Assembly (NCBI RefSeq): GCF_003584105.1
Contig: NZ_QXFO01000011.1
Location: 290,675 to 354,674, forward strand
Origin: Flagellimonas taeanensis
Lineage (GTDB): Bacteria > Bacteroidota > Bacteroidia > Flavobacteriales > Flavobacteriaceae
Reading direction: 5' to 3'
Length of the DNA: 64,000 bases
A program made the translations under genes and the position numbers. The notes under the pieces are model-generated. The model ran no database searches, was not told where the DNA came from, and saw only the letters and a list, made by a program, of their open reading frames with translations. Position 1 is the stretch's first letter, and every line of letters begins with the position of its first letter. Of this stretch, positions 63,772 through 64,000 are shown in pieces.

Positions 63772-64000
63772 TAAAAGTCTTTTTGATGTTCCCTTTGAGC
63801 GGCTTAAATCGTTAGTGGGTTATGCCCTTAATACTCTCTGGCTTAGGCTCAAATAACTTACCGTACTTAATATAAACATTAGATTCCCTCTATTCCGTTT
63901 CTAAAGCTAATGCAGTAAGTGGAACTGTTGATTTAAGGTTAGAACTCTATCTGTTCCAACAATATTATTTCTATCGGCTAAGTAACGATTCCGTTTCCTT
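63772..64000 (-). other. Upstream non-coding flank of the IS110 transposase, possible bridge-RNA region
   Basis: No gene is seen in these 229 nt. In IS110-group elements the 5' non-coding end carries the bridge RNA. Here I see short pairing segments (GGAAC with GTTCC about 63920-63957) and a 9-mer ATTCCGTTT repeated at 63892 and 63988, but no clear full RNA fold. The element end is not identifiable. Confidence 0.35.

Larger units (their letters stand above)
52016..64000 (+). mobile_element. Putative integrative element at tRNA-Pro carrying mercury and arsenic genes
   Basis: The element is inferred from a tRNA gene, a tyrosine integrase right beside it, and a following run of accessory genes: mer-type uptake, ars operon, sigma/permease group and an IS110 transposase, all except the last on the plus strand. 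The left end would lie in or just after the tRNA 3' part. I looked for a second copy of the tRNA 3' end (CCAGTCATCCCGA) and found none before 64000, so the right end is outside the window or lost. No conjugation or relaxase gene is visible here. Confidence 0.65.

Noticed and set aside
62268..64000. Right attachment site of the integrative element
   Set aside because: No repeat of the tRNA-Pro 3' end was found up to the end of the window.

Overview
The window looks like a chromosome segment of a marine-type member of the Flavobacteriaceae (Bacteroidota). Lines of evidence: a GldI-type gliding lipoprotein, a giant secreted protein ending in a type IX secretion (T9SS) type B sorting domain, a SusC/SusD pair, Bacteroidota-style promoters (TTG-N19-TAnnTTTG, clearest before ndk), and the gene order DUF6122-wbqC-lepB-dapB-DUF5683-parB-parA.

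Layout. (1) 0-12 kb is housekeeping: gldI, nrnA-like phosphoesterase, PhoD-like phosphatase, ndk, recF with a DUF721 gene, ribH, mutL, two rhomboid proteases and an EEP-family enzyme. (2) 12-18 kb is the lepB/dapB/parAB block, interrupted by a four-helix-bundle gene. (3) 18-26 kb is a propionyl-CoA to succinyl-CoA module: both methylmalonyl-CoA mutase subunits on the minus strand and three acyl-CoA carboxylase subunits on the plus strand, with ftsB/divIC and udk between. Three copies of a small palindromic repeat lie here, two inside mutase coding sequence. (4) 27-42 kb is a peptidoglycan recycling island: anmK, methyltransferase, nagZ, ampG, GNAT, DigH-like glycosidase, SusD, SusC, a NagB-PIG-L deacetylase fusion, then a divergent DeoR-type regulator with murQ. 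Two matched operator dyads (TGCA-N6-TGCA) sit in the two divergent promoters. (5) 42-52 kb holds a PQQ-type sugar dehydrogenase and a 2770-residue SprB-like surface protein. (6) From 52.0 kb to the window end is an apparent integrative element beside tRNA-Pro(GGG): an IntDOT-like integrase, a mercury-uptake cassette without merA, a seven-gene arsenic operon, a sigma/thioredoxin/permease/sigma/DUF2703 group, a structured non-coding stretch and an IS110-family transposase.

How the genes work together. In the recycling island, AmpG imports anhydro-muropeptides, NagZ removes GlcNAc, AnmK makes MurNAc-6-P and MurQ makes GlcNAc-6-P. The NagB fusion could then deacetylate and deaminate to fructose-6-P (the deacetylation step is inference). 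In the arsenic operon an ArsR repressor controls a Cys-dependent LMW-PTP-type arsenate reductase, an Acr3 arsenite exporter and accessory proteins. One accessory is a secreted, cysteine-free paralogue of the reductase in which the catalytic loop keeps its length but has lost the nucleophilic Cys and the Arg. I regard this pseudo-ArsC, the pair of ECF sigma factors with cysteine-bearing C-terminal tails, and a bipartite motif shared by two promoters beside them as the least explained parts of the window.
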